A stretch of 15,894 nt of DNA from Bacteroidales bacterium (GTDB taxonomy: Bacteria; Bacteroidota; Bacteroidia; Bacteroidales; VadinHA17). The DNA lies in contig JADGPV010000026.1 in the NCBI GenBank assembly GCA_017882245.1, positions 1 through 15,894 on the forward strand, read 5' to 3'. The notes under the pieces were generated by a model. It saw only the letters and a list, made by a program, of their open reading frames with translations. It was not told the DNA's origin and did no database searches. Positions 1 to 7,924 of the stretch are shown piece by piece; position 1 is the first letter of the stretch, and the number at the start of each line of letters is the position of its first letter. The translations under genes and the position numbers were made by a program.

Positions 1-199
1 CGTCGGTTACCGTGAGATGTTCAGATTCCTTGATGGCGAGATTACGCGTGAACAGGCTATCGCACTGCTAAAGAGAAACACAAAACGATATGCACGCAGA
101 CAACTCACCTGGTGGAACAGGGACAAGGAAATACAATGGTTTGAAGCAGGTAACAGCAAGGCGATCATGAACTGGATCGACAATCAGATCGGGAGCTGA
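1..199 (+). CDS. miaA: tRNA dimethylallyltransferase MiaA, C-terminal end (partial)
   Basis: Only the last 65 or so residues lie in the window; the frame is open to the left edge and ends at a TGA. MiaA transfers a dimethylallyl group to the N6 of A37 in tRNAs that read codons starting with U. The visible piece has the family's C-terminal signature: a VGYREMFRFLDG segment, the basic stretch KRNTKRYARRQLTWW, and the RDKEIQWF ending. The ATG at position 17 is internal to this conserved segment and is not the start. The gene converges on rpe, with only 7 bp between the stop codons and no clear terminator hairpin. The assignment rests on the strongly conserved RNTKRYARRQLTW block; the catalytic P-loop lies outside the window. 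Confidence 0.9.
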   Translation, partial: VGYREMFRFLDGEITREQAIALLKRNTKRYARRQLTWWNRDKEIQWFEAGNSKAIMNWIDNQIGS

Positions 200-206
200 A
201 AACCCG

Positions 207-860
207 CTAAACAGGTTCTCTGAGCCTTCTTATCACCTCTACCGGATCGGACGCGGAAAAGACTGTATTTCCAGCTACGAGCACGTCAACGCCTGCATGA
301 ACAAGTACAGGTGCATTCTGGAGATCCACTCCACCATCGACCTCAATAAGCACATCGTATCCGCTTTCATCGATCATGCTTCTCAGCTCGCCTATCTTGT
401 TTATACTGCCGGGAATGAATGTCTGGCCGCCGTACCCCGGGTTCACTGTCATGAGCAGTACCATATCAATATAAGGCAGAATATCCTGCAGAAGAATCAC
501 CGGTGAGTGCGGATTAAGGGTAACGCCTGCCTTCATTCCCAGCCTGCGTATCTCGGTAACTGTGCGGTGAAGATTATTGCACGTCTCGTAGTGCACTGTG
601 AGATTCGAGGCTCCTGCATCCCTGAAGCGCTCAAGAAATTTATCCGGATCGATGATCATGAGGTGAACATCAAGTGGCTTCGAAGTGAGATCGCGGACAG
701 CCTCCACTACCGGAAAACCGAATGATAAATTCGGCACGAAGACTCCGTCCATGATATCAAGATGCAGCCAGTCGGCTACACTCTCATTAAGCATCTCAAC
801 TTCGCCGGCAAGATTTGCAAAATCAGCAGCGAGAAGTGACGGGGCAACCAGATGGCTCAT
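207..860 (-). CDS. rpe: Ribulose-phosphate 3-epimerase
   Basis: This cytoplasmic TIM-barrel enzyme interconverts D-ribulose 5-phosphate and D-xylulose 5-phosphate in the pentose phosphate pathway. The 217-residue length is normal for the family. All hallmark motifs are visible: APSLLAADF near the N-terminus (residues 6-14), LHLDIMDG (32-39, with metal-ligand H33 and catalytic D35), DVHLMI (64-69, H66), MTVNPGYGGQ (137-146), EVDGG (173-177, catalytic D175) and the phosphate-binding AGNTVF (196-201). It lies 22 bp downstream of rpoD on the same strand, with no visible promoter between them, so it is probably co-transcribed with the sigma factor. The ATG is chosen because it directly precedes the conserved APSLLAADF block. 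Confidence 0.96.
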   Translation of the reverse strand: MSHLVAPSLLAADFANLAGEVEMLNESVADWLHLDIMDGVFVPNLSFGFPVVEAVRDLTSKPLDVHLMIIDPDKFLERFRDAGASNLTVHYETCNNLHRTVTEIRRLGMKAGVTLNPHSPVILLQDILPYIDMVLLMTVNPGYGGQTFIPGSINKIGELRSMIDESGYDVLIEVDGGVDLQNAPVLVHAGVDVLVAGNTVFSASDPVEVIRRLREPV

Positions 861-882
861 AATGTGAATAGGTTAAAATGTT

Positions 883-1746
883 TTACCCCAGGTAAGACTT
901 AAGTACGCGGCAACGCGTTGTGAACTGTATCCGTTTGATGGCTTTCTCCTTTATCTGTCTGACGCGTTCGCGGGTAAGGGTAAGCTCCTCACCTATCTCC
1001 TCAAGTGTATATGGGTGTTTCATTCCTATACCGAAATAAAGCTTCAGCACCCTCGACTCCCGCGGTGAGAGTGTATTGAGTGCCTTTTCTATCTCATATG
1101 AGAGTGATTCATTTATCAGGTTGCGGTCAGGACTGGGCGTATCGTCATTCTGCATCACGTCGTACATGTTATTGTCCTCCTCCGAGCTTATCGGGGCATC
1201 CATACTCAGTGTGCGGCCGTTGGTGCGCGTTGCTTCCTTCACATCTTCAGGGGCCATCTCAAGCAGGTCGGCTATCTCATGTGAAGAAGGCTCCCGCTCA
1301 TATTCCTGCTCAAGCTTCGAATAAGCCCTGTTGATCCTGTTGATCGAACCAATCTTATTCACCGGCAGTCTGACTATTCTGGCCTGTTCAGCCAGCGATT
1401 GCAGTATTGCCTGCCTGATCCACCACACGGCATATGAGATGAATTTGAAACCGCGGGTCTCGTCAAAACGCTGGGCAGCCTTTATCAGACCAAGGTTACC
1501 TTCATTTATCAGGTCAGGAAGTGTCATGCCCTGGTTCTGATACTGTTTTGCCACGGAAACAACAAAACGCAGGTTCGCTTTTACCAGCCGGGCCAGCGCG
1601 TCATGATCACCGGCGCGGATACGCCTTGCCAGGCTAACCTCCTCATCAGGTGAGATAAGTTCAACCTTTCCGATCTCCTGCAGATATTTGTCGAGAGAAG
1701 GAGTGTCACGATTGGTGACCTGTTTGGTTATTTTTAACTGACGCAT
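883..1746 (-). CDS. rpoD: Primary (housekeeping) sigma factor, Bacteroidota type
   Basis: This sigma-70 family factor directs RNA polymerase to housekeeping promoters. At 287 residues it is far shorter than the E. coli protein, because it lacks region 1.1 and the large non-conserved insertion, as is usual for the Bacteroidota primary sigma. Visible parts are region 1.2 (residues 15-45, SLDKYLQEIGKVELI), region 2 (about 52-121, including DLINEGNLGLIKAAQRFD and the -10-recognition helix FISYAVWWIRQAILQSL), region 3 (about 125-200) and region 4 with its helix-turn-helix (TLEEIGEELTLTRERVRQI, 247-265). The protein ends in KSYLG, as related factors do. It is divergent from rho and heads a likely operon with rpe. 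Identification as the primary rather than an alternative sigma rests on length, region 1.2 and the intact region 2.4; it is an inference but a strong one. Confidence 0.95.
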   Translation of the reverse strand: MRQLKITKQVTNRDTPSLDKYLQEIGKVELISPDEEVSLARRIRAGDHDALARLVKANLRFVVSVAKQYQNQGMTLPDLINEGNLGLIKAAQRFDETRGFKFISYAVWWIRQAILQSLAEQARIVRLPVNKIGSINRINRAYSKLEQEYEREPSSHEIADLLEMAPEDVKEATRTNGRTLSMDAPISSEEDNNMYDVMQNDDTPSPDRNLINESLSYEIEKALNTLSPRESRVLKLYFGIGMKHPYTLEEIGEELTLTRERVRQIKEKAIKRIQFTTRCRVLKSYLG

Positions 1747-1795
1747 TAAACGAAGCCTAAATAACGTCTTTGTTAAAACTTTAGAAAAAAGCTTA

Positions 1796-1826
1796 CAATC
1801 TTAAAGAATATTTCTCATAAAAACAA
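1796..1826 (-). promoter_or_regulatory. Predicted rpoD promoter
   Basis: On the minus strand a TTG (1826-1824) is followed after 20 nt by TAAGATTG (1803-1796). This matches the Bacteroidota -33 TTTG / -7 TAnnTTTG arrangement with one mismatch in the -7 box. It would give a leader of roughly 45 nt before the rpoD ATG. Its -7 box closely resembles the rho one (TAAAATTG). Confidence 0.45.
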
Positions 1827-1924
1827 TAGATGTGCAGTTTTTTCAATTTTCAGGGCAAAATATTTCATAAGTCACCTGCCGCGTCAGTTTTTTACTTCTA
1901 TGAGATTAATTTTTATCAGGTTAC

Positions 1925-1955
1925 TTGTATATTATTATTTTTATGCTTAAAATTG
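1925..1955 (+). promoter_or_regulatory. Predicted rho promoter
   Basis: TTG (1925-1927), a 20-nt spacer and TAAAATTG (1948-1955) fit the Bacteroidota -33/-7 consensus with one mismatch in the -7 box. Transcription would begin near 1961-1963, giving a leader of almost 100 nt that opens with a stem-loop. Confidence 0.5.
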
Positions 1956-1962
1956 CACCGGA

Positions 1963-1982
1963 TTACCGGATAAAGCCGGTAA
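1963..1982 (+). promoter_or_regulatory. Stem-loop at the 5' end of the rho leader
   Basis: TTACCGG (1963-1969) and CCGGTAA (1976-1982) form a perfect 7-bp stem with a 6-nt loop, ATAAAG. It falls at or just after the predicted transcription start, so the rho mRNA would begin with a hairpin. It has no U-tract and does not look like a terminator. Confidence 0.4.
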
Positions 1983-2059
1983 CACAATCAGCGAGGGTCT
2001 TAATCATACCCCACTTCACCAGAAATCAATCTTATTATTTTTCTACACATTCTTAAAAT

Positions 2060-4183
2060 ATGCATGATATTCTTGAACTGAGCGAAATGCTTGTTCCCGA
2101 ATTGAGGGAAATTGCCAAGCAGCTCAAAATTAAGAGAGCAGAGCTCCTTAAAAAGCAGGACCTTATCTATAAGATCCTTGACCAGCAGGCTATTGACGCC
2201 GCTGAAGCCCGCAAGGGAGGCAGAACAGATATCCAGCCATCTGACAGGCCACAACCGGTTAAAGAATCGGAGATAAAGGAAAGTCAGCCTGACAGGCAAA
2301 GACAGCCGCAGCAGCCAAAGACACAGAAGCCTAACAGGCCTCAGCAGCAGAAGTCGCAGCAGCATCATCAGAAGAAGCTGCAGCAACCTCAGCAGCAGAA
2401 ACCGCAGCAACCTCAGCAGCAGAAGCCGCAGCAACCCCAGCAGCAGAAACCGCAGCAACCTCAGCAGCAGGTTGAACAACCACAGGTCCAGCAACAGCAG
2501 CAGGGTCAGCAGCAGCAAATGCCGCAACAGGGTCAGCAGCAGCTGGTACAGCAGCAAATGCCGCAACAGCAGGGCCAGCAGCAGAGACCTCCGCAGCAGC
2601 AGCGACCTCAACGGCAGCAGTCGTGGCAGCAAAATCGCGATAAACGCCCGCGTACATACAGGAACGATCAGCCGGGCCCTTACAGACCGGAAAATGACCG
2701 CCAGGAGTCATCCGGAACTTATGCGAAGGAGACACAGCAGCCTCTGCCACAACCTCAGAATCAATCCCAGAACCAGCCTAAACCTCAGCCTGAACCGCCC
2801 AACCAGCCTCATCAGGCATCCGAAAACCCGGCCGGAGAAGCAGTGGTATCTGATAAGCTGCTTTTCGCCACAGAATCTGAAAACGGCAATGACCGTGACA
2901 TTCTCAGGTACGCCGATCCGGAGACAGAAAATCATATCATTGCAGAAACTGCATCAGCTGATTCTGCCATAATTCTTCCTCCCCCGGCACCGGAAGGATC
3001 TAACGGACAACCGGAAGTTACTGAACCAGTCAGGGAAGAAAAAAAGGAGAGAATCTATGATTTTGAAGGCATAGTGGCAAACACCGGAGTACTTGAGATC
3101 ATGCCCGACGGCTATGGTTTTCTGCGTTCACCGGACTATAACTATCTGAGCTCACCCGATGATATCTATGTGTCACAGTCACAGATCAAGCTCTTCGGGC
3201 TCAAGACGGGAGACACCATCAGAGGCACCATCCGTCCTCCGCGAGAAGGTGAAAAATATTTCCCGCTTATTAAGGTAGAAGAAATAAACGGCCGTACACC
3301 GGACTTTATCCGTGACCGCGTTCCGTTTGACTACCTGACTCCGCTTTTCCCCAATGAGAAATTTACTCTCTGCAAACCTGGTGAAGGTAACCTTTCTGTC
3401 CGGATCGTTGATATGTTTTGTCCCATCGGAAAGGGACAGCGAGGCCTGATAGTGGCGCAGCCAAAAACAGGAAAGACAATACTTCTGCAGGACATAGCCA
3501 ATGCCATTGCCAAGTACCATCCGGAAGTCTACCTGATGATCCTTCTCATTGATGAACGTCCTGAGGAAGTCACCGAGATGGCACGTAACGTCAATGCAGA
3601 GGTCATCGCCTCAACCTTTGATGAGCCTGCTGAAAGGCATGTGCGTATTGCAACCATCGTTCAGGAAAAAGCCAAAAGACTTGTGGAGTGCGGACATGAT
3701 GTGGTGATACTGCTTGATTCAATCACGAGACTTGCCAGAGCCTTTAACACTATTGCACCGGCATCGGGCAAAGTGCTTTCCGGAGGCGTTGACTCCAATG
3801 CTCTCCATAAGCCTAAAAGGTTTTTCGGTGCAGCACGAAATATTGAGAATGGCGGTTCACTGACTATAATTGCCACTGCCCTTACTGACACCGGTTCAAA
3901 AATGGACGATGTGATCTTTGAGGAATTCAAAGGCACCGGTAATATGGAACTGCAGCTTGACCGCAAACTCTCAAACAGAAGGATATTCCCGTCAATAGAT
4001 ATTCCCGCATCAAGCACCAGGCGTGAGGATCTTCTCCTTGACAAGACTTTCCTCAGTAAGATCTGGGTTCTGCGTAATTATCTTACTGACATGAATTCAG
4101 TTGAAGCTATGGAATTCCTCCGTGACAGGATTACACAGACCAGATCAAATGAAGAGTTTCTGGTTTCAATGAACAGCGAGTAA
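2060..4183 (+). CDS. rho: Transcription termination factor Rho with a large Q-rich disordered insertion
   Basis: Rho is a hexameric RNA-dependent ATPase that loads on nascent RNA and stops RNA polymerase. The 707 residues comprise a short N-terminal helical Rho_N domain (about 5-47), a long low-complexity insertion (about 48-328), the cold-shock-like RNA-binding domain (from about 331) and the RecA-type motor. The Walker A motif is AQPKTGKT (466-473, K472), the Walker B strand is VVILLD (548-553), and the Q/R-loop region FKGTGNMELQLDRKLSNRRIFP is intact. E. coli Rho has about 419 residues, so the excess is essentially the insertion. Such insertions are known in Bacteroidota Rho, and in Bacteroides the disordered region has been tied to phase separation and gut fitness. 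This one is extremely glutamine-rich: 58 of residues 91-190. The ATG is chosen because the next residues (HDILELSEMLVPELREIAKQ) are the conserved start of family members; no Shine-Dalgarno sequence is visible. Confidence 0.97.
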   Translation: MHDILELSEMLVPELREIAKQLKIKRAELLKKQDLIYKILDQQAIDAAEARKGGRTDIQPSDRPQPVKESEIKESQPDRQRQPQQPKTQKPNRPQQQKSQQHHQKKLQQPQQQKPQQPQQQKPQQPQQQKPQQPQQQVEQPQVQQQQQGQQQQMPQQGQQQLVQQQMPQQQGQQQRPPQQQRPQRQQSWQQNRDKRPRTYRNDQPGPYRPENDRQESSGTYAKETQQPLPQPQNQSQNQPKPQPEPPNQPHQASENPAGEAVVSDKLLFATESENGNDRDILRYADPETENHIIAETASADSAIILPPPAPEGSNGQPEVTEPVREEKKERIYDFEGIVANTGVLEIMPDGYGFLRSPDYNYLSSPDDIYVSQSQIKLFGLKTGDTIRGTIRPPREGEKYFPLIKVEEINGRTPDFIRDRVPFDYLTPLFPNEKFTLCKPGEGNLSVRIVDMFCPIGKGQRGLIVAQPKTGKTILLQDIANAIAKYHPEVYLMILLIDERPEEVTEMARNVNAEVIASTFDEPAERHVRIATIVQEKAKRLVECGHDVVILLDSITRLARAFNTIAPASGKVLSGGVDSNALHKPKRFFGAARNIENGGSLTIIATALTDTGSKMDDVIFEEFKGTGNMELQLDRKLSNRRIFPSIDIPASSTRREDLLLDKTFLSKIWVLRNYLTDMNSVEAMEFLRDRITQTRSNEEFLVSMNSE
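2381..2470 (+). repeat. In-frame 24-bp tandem repeat in rho
   Basis: Three near-identical 24-bp units begin at 2381, 2405 and 2429, and a fourth partial unit runs from 2453 to 2470. Each full unit encodes QQPQQQKP. Copies differ only at third codon positions (GAA/GAG-type and CCT/CCC changes). The repeat lies in the disordered insertion, so whole-unit gain or loss would keep the frame. Confidence 0.9.
2510..2569 (+). repeat. Exact 21-bp direct repeat in rho
   Basis: An identical 21-bp sequence encoding QQQMPQQ occurs at 2510-2530 and 2549-2569. The offset is 39 bp, a multiple of three, so recombination between copies would remove or add 13 residues in frame. Confidence 0.85.
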
Positions 4184-4201
4184 AATCTAAGAAAAGATTG
4201 G

Positions 4202-4209
4202 TAGTTTTG
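4202..4209 (+). promoter_or_regulatory. Predicted nifJ promoter -7 element
   Basis: TAGTTTTG, followed by C, is a perfect match to TAnnTTTG, about 50 bp before the nifJ ATG. No TTG lies at the expected -33 distance, so the promoter is only half supported. Confidence 0.4.
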
Positions 4210-4258
4210 CGATTTATTTTTTACAGATCATTTGACAATTTAATATTCAATATAAAAC

Positions 4259-7200
4259 ATGGCAACAAAGAAATTCATTACTTGTGACGGCAACCAGGCA
4301 GCTTCGCATATTGCTTATATGTTCAGTGAAGTGGCCTGTATCTATCCGATCACTCCTTCCTCCACTATGGCAGAGTATGTCGATGAGTGGGCAGCACACG
4401 GACTGAAGAATATGTTCGGTGAAGAAGTTAAGGTGGTTGAGATGCAGAGCGAAGGCGGTGCCGCCGGGGCAGTGCACGGGGCCCTACAGTCCGGTGCTCT
4501 TACAACAACTTTTACCGCATCCCAGGGACTTCTTCTGATGATCCCCAACATGTACAAAATTGCAGGAGAGCTTCTTCCGGGTGTATTTCATGTTAGCGCA
4601 CGTACCCTTGCAGCACATGCTCTTTCAATCTTTGGTGACCATGGCGACATATATGCCACCCGTCAGACCGGATTTGCAATGCTTGCCAGCGGAAGCGTGC
4701 AGCAGATAATGGATTTGGCCGGAGTGGCACATCTCTCGGCAATAAAATCAAGAGTGCCTTTCCTTCATTTCTTTGACGGATTTCGGACATCTTCAGAAAT
4801 ACAGAAGATTGAGCCGATAGACATCGAAGACATGAAGAAGCTTGTTGATATGGATGCCCTGAAGGCATTCCGTGACAGAGCACTCAATTCCGGACATCCT
4901 GTGACAAGAGGTACAGCCCAGAATCCGGATATTTTCTTCCAGGCAAAGGAGGCATCAAACCGGTTCTATACCAATATTGATGATACTGTCAACGAGTATA
5001 TGGAGAAAATCTCCGGACTGACAGGTCGTGAATACAAGCCCTTTACTTACTACGGAGCCCCCGATGCAGAAAACATCATAATCGCAATGGGTTCAGTGAC
5101 AGAGACTATAGAGGAGGTAATTGATTATCTTGCAGCAACAAAGAATGAGAAACTGGGACTTATCACAGTCCACCTCTACAAGCCCTTCTCGACTAAATAC
5201 CTGATGAATGTATTGCCTAAATCCGTTAAGCGCATAACCGTGCTTGACCGTACGAAGGAACCGGGTGCGAACGGCGAACCTCTTTATCTTGATGTGAAAG
5301 AGGTCTTCTATAACCAGAGCTTCCACCCGATGATCCTTGGCGGGCGATATGGCCTCAGCTCCAAAGACACCACTCCTGCCCAGATGATATCTGTGTTCGA
5401 GAACATGAAGAAAGATAAGCCTATGAACCTCTTCACGGTAGGTATTGTTGACGATGTCACATTCAAGTCACTTCCTGTACTTCCTGATGTAAAGGTCGGA
5501 GATAAAGGCACATATTCTGCCAAATTCTACGGACTGGGAGCAGACGGTACGGTCGGAGCCAATAAAAACTCAATCAAGATCATTGGTGAGACAACCGATA
5601 AATATTGCCAGGCCTATTTCGCTTATGACTCAAAAAAGTCAGGAGGCAATACGATCTCACATCTTCGTTTCGGTGACAAGCCTATCAGGGCACCGTATTA
5701 TGTGATTACCCCAGACTTTGTGGCCTGTCATGTCCCGTCATATCTTGATAAATATGATATGCTCAGAGGCCTCAAGAAAGGCGGCACCTTCCTCCTTAAC
5801 TCAATATGGGATGTCGAGGAGACAAAGAAGAGGCTGCCTGACAAAATGAAGAAATATATGGCAGAAAACGATATAGACTTTTATATCATCAATGCCACCC
5901 TGATAGCCGAGGAATTAGGCCTTGGAACCCGCACAAACACGATAATGCAGAGCGCATTCTTCAAGCTGGCTGAAGTTATACCTTACAAACTTGCCGTTGA
6001 CGAGATGAAGCATGCTGTTATCAAGGCATACGGCAAGAAAGGTGAGAACGTGGTTAAAATGAACAATGACGCCATTGACCGCGGAAGTGCAGTAACAAAA
6101 ATTGAAGTACCTGCGGAATGGGCGAATATTAAAGTTACTGCCTCACCGGTTGAAGATAAGAAACCCGCCTTCATCCGTGATGTTGTTGAACCGATAAACA
6201 GCCTTCGTGGCGATGATCTGCCGGTAAGCGCTTTCGTCGGACGCGAAGACGGTACGTTCCCGTCAGGCACGGCAGCTTATGAAAAGCGTGGTATCGCTGT
6301 CAATGTACCTGAATGGCAAATGGATAAATGCATCCAGTGCAACCAATGTGCATTTGTGTGTCCTCATGCTGTGATACGTCCATTCCTCCTTACAGATGAG
6401 GAACTGGCAAGTGCACCGGCAGGCACAACTGCAAAACAGGGTATTGGAAACACCAAGAGTCATAAATTCAGAATACAGGTCAGCGTCCTTGACTGCACAG
6501 GCTGCGGCAACTGCGCTGATGTATGTCCGTCAAAAGAAAAGGCTCTTATCATGAAGCCGCTTGAAACCCAGCTCGCACAGGCAGATATCTGGACCTACAT
6601 GCATGAGAAGGTAGGCTACAAGGATACCGTTGTCGACAAATTCGTCAACGTAAAGAACTCTCAGTTTGCACAGCCTCTGTTTGAATTCTCAGGCGCATGC
6701 GGAGGATGCGGTGAGACACCTTATATAAAGGCTATCACTCAGCTCTTCGGTGATCGCATGGTTATAGCGAACGCCACAGGATGTTCTTCAATCTATGGCG
6801 GATCAGCTCCGTCAATGCCCTATACTAAAAATAAGAATGGCAATGGCCCGGCATGGGGCAATTCGCTCTTTGAAGATAATGCGGAGTATGGCTTTGGACT
6901 GGCGCTGGGAGCTAAAAAGATCAGGGAACGTCTTGAACGTTTCATGAAGGAGAGCCTGAATAACGGCCTCGCTGCTGATACGGTTGCTGCATTCAGTGAA
7001 TGGCTTGCAGCGAAGGATAATGCAAAAATCAGCAGGGCTGTCTCTGAAAAAGTAATTGCGGCATGTGAGAAGGATAAGGCTCCTGTATGCAAGGAGATCC
7101 TGGATCTCAAACAGTATCTTGTCAAGGAATCTTTCTGGGTCTTTGGCGGAGACGGATGGGCTTATGACATCGGCTATGGCGGGCTTGACCACGTTCTTGC

Positions 7201-7816
7201 TTCCGGAGAGAACATCAACGTTCTCGTGCTTGACACTGAGGTCTATTCGAACACGGGCGGACAGGCATCAAAATCAACACCTGCCGGCGCTGTCGCCAAG
7301 TTCGCTGCTTCAGGCAAGAAAATACGGAAGAAAGATCTGGGAATGATGGCCATGACTTATGGTTATGTCTATGTGGCACAGGTCGCTATGGGTTCAAGCC
7401 AGAACCAGTACTTCAAGACTATACGTGAAGCCGAGGAGTATCCCGGACCGTCACTCATTATCGCTTACTCACCCTGTATAAATCAAGGACCGAAAAACGG
7501 AATGGGTAAGTCGCAGGCACAGGCTGAGGATGCAGTGACAGCAGGCTACTGGCACCTCTTCAGGTATGACCCGCGCCTCGAGGCGGAGGGCAAGAACCCC
7601 TTCCAGCTTGATTCCAAGGAACCCGACTGGAGCAAGTTCCAGGACTTTCTTAAGTCAGAAGTACGTTATACCTCATTGATGAAAGACTTCCCCGACGAGG
7701 CTGAGGTACTTTTTAAAAAGGCTGAGGAAAATGCCAAATGGAGATACAATAATTATAAGCGGCTCTCAGAAATGAAGTTTGGAGTTGAAGCGAAAACAGC
7801 TGAGGTTAAAGAATAA
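4259..7816 (+). CDS. nifJ: Pyruvate:ferredoxin (flavodoxin) oxidoreductase
   Basis: PFOR oxidises pyruvate with CoA to acetyl-CoA and CO2 and passes two electrons to ferredoxin or flavodoxin, a key step of anaerobic metabolism. The single 1185-residue chain has the usual length of the homodimeric enzyme. The N-terminal pyruvate-binding domain shows YPITPSS (T32), SEGGAAGA (E65) and SARTLAAH (R115), matching residues known to matter in the family. Two ferredoxin-type [4Fe-4S] motifs follow, CxxCxxCxxxCP at C691/694/697/701 and at C746/749/752/756. The proximal cluster ligands are C814, C817, C842 and C1073. The thiamine-diphosphate site has GDG (964-966) and NTGGQ (998-1002). All cofactor ligands are present, so the enzyme should be active. 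It is flanked by its own predicted promoter and a strong terminator, suggesting a monocistronic, well-expressed unit. Confidence 0.98.
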   Translation: MATKKFITCDGNQAASHIAYMFSEVACIYPITPSSTMAEYVDEWAAHGLKNMFGEEVKVVEMQSEGGAAGAVHGALQSGALTTTFTASQGLLLMIPNMYKIAGELLPGVFHVSARTLAAHALSIFGDHGDIYATRQTGFAMLASGSVQQIMDLAGVAHLSAIKSRVPFLHFFDGFRTSSEIQKIEPIDIEDMKKLVDMDALKAFRDRALNSGHPVTRGTAQNPDIFFQAKEASNRFYTNIDDTVNEYMEKISGLTGREYKPFTYYGAPDAENIIIAMGSVTETIEEVIDYLAATKNEKLGLITVHLYKPFSTKYLMNVLPKSVKRITVLDRTKEPGANGEPLYLDVKEVFYNQSFHPMILGGRYGLSSKDTTPAQMISVFENMKKDKPMNLFTVGIVDDVTFKSLPVLPDVKVGDKGTYSAKFYGLGADGTVGANKNSIKIIGETTDKYCQAYFAYDSKKSGGNTISHLRFGDKPIRAPYYVITPDFVACHVPSYLDKYDMLRGLKKGGTFLLNSIWDVEETKKRLPDKMKKYMAENDIDFYIINATLIAEELGLGTRTNTIMQSAFFKLAEVIPYKLAVDEMKHAVIKAYGKKGENVVKMNNDAIDRGSAVTKIEVPAEWANIKVTASPVEDKKPAFIRDVVEPINSLRGDDLPVSAFVGREDGTFPSGTAAYEKRGIAVNVPEWQMDKCIQCNQCAFVCPHAVIRPFLLTDEELASAPAGTTAKQGIGNTKSHKFRIQVSVLDCTGCGNCADVCPSKEKALIMKPLETQLAQADIWTYMHEKVGYKDTVVDKFVNVKNSQFAQPLFEFSGACGGCGETPYIKAITQLFGDRMVIANATGCSSIYGGSAPSMPYTKNKNGNGPAWGNSLFEDNAEYGFGLALGAKKIRERLERFMKESLNNGLAADTVAAFSEWLAAKDNAKISRAVSEKVIAACEKDKAPVCKEILDLKQYLVKESFWVFGGDGWAYDIGYGGLDHVLASGENINVLVLDTEVYSNTGGQASKSTPAGAVAKFAASGKKIRKKDLGMMAMTYGYVYVAQVAMGSSQNQYFKTIREAEEYPGPSLIIAYSPCINQGPKNGMGKSQAQAEDAVTAGYWHLFRYDPRLEAEGKNPFQLDSKEPDWSKFQDFLKSEVRYTSLMKDFPDEAEVLFKKAEENAKWRYNNYKRLSEMKFGVEAKTAEVKE

Positions 7817-7833
7817 GGTTGTCTGTCAAATAC

Positions 7834-7870
7834 AAAGAGAGAGCCAGGTATACCAGCTCTCTTTTTTTTA
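7834..7870 (+). terminator. Intrinsic terminator after nifJ
   Basis: AGAGAGC (7838-7844) pairs with GCTCTCT (7856-7862). The loop itself holds a small GGTA/TACC pairing, and an 8-T run (7862-7869) follows. It starts about 20 bp after the nifJ stop codon. Confidence 0.9.
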
Positions 7871-7884
7871 TCTCCCAAAAAAGG

Positions 7885-7892
7885 TAAATTTG
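7885..7892 (+). promoter_or_regulatory. Predicted ruvX-def promoter -7 element
   Basis: TAAATTTG, followed by CACCG, is a perfect -7 box. The -33 region falls in the T-run of the preceding terminator, so terminator and promoter are packed together. Transcription would start near 7898, about 25 nt before the ruvX start codon. Confidence 0.5.
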
Positions 7893-7924
7893 CACCGCAA
7901 AAAGAAAAACAACAAACGAAATAA

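Larger units (their letters stand above)
1747..2059. other. Divergent rpoD-rho intergenic control region
   Basis: This 313-bp A/T-rich stretch holds no convincing gene on either strand. It contains a predicted minus-strand promoter for rpoD (1796-1826), a predicted plus-strand promoter for rho (1925-1955) and a perfect 7-bp inverted repeat in the rho leader (1963-1982). About 100 bp between the two -33 boxes contains a short GC-richer patch (about 1872-1887) for which I see no known motif. Confidence 0.6.

Noticed and set aside
297..725. Plus-strand frames antisense to rpe
   Set aside because: They are shadows of the rpe gene, whose motifs are complete on the minus strand.
2381..2569. Regular repeats considered as a CRISPR-like array
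   Set aside because: There are no spacers of constant length, the units are multiples of three, and they encode protein in frame within rho.
2000..2632. Long minus-strand reading frame rich in Leu, antisense to rho
   Set aside because: It mirrors the CAG-rich repeat: CTG read in reverse gives poly-Leu. The antisense of a low-complexity gene lacks stop codons by composition, and no family features are present.
2331..2750. Minus-strand Ala/Val-rich frame antisense to rho
   Set aside because: Same cause in another frame: CAG repeats read as GCT give poly-Ala. No start signals and no recognisable domain.
4184..4199. Small hairpin AATCT/AGATT after rho as a terminator
   Set aside because: Only 5 A/T-rich base pairs and no T-run directly after; too weak to call.
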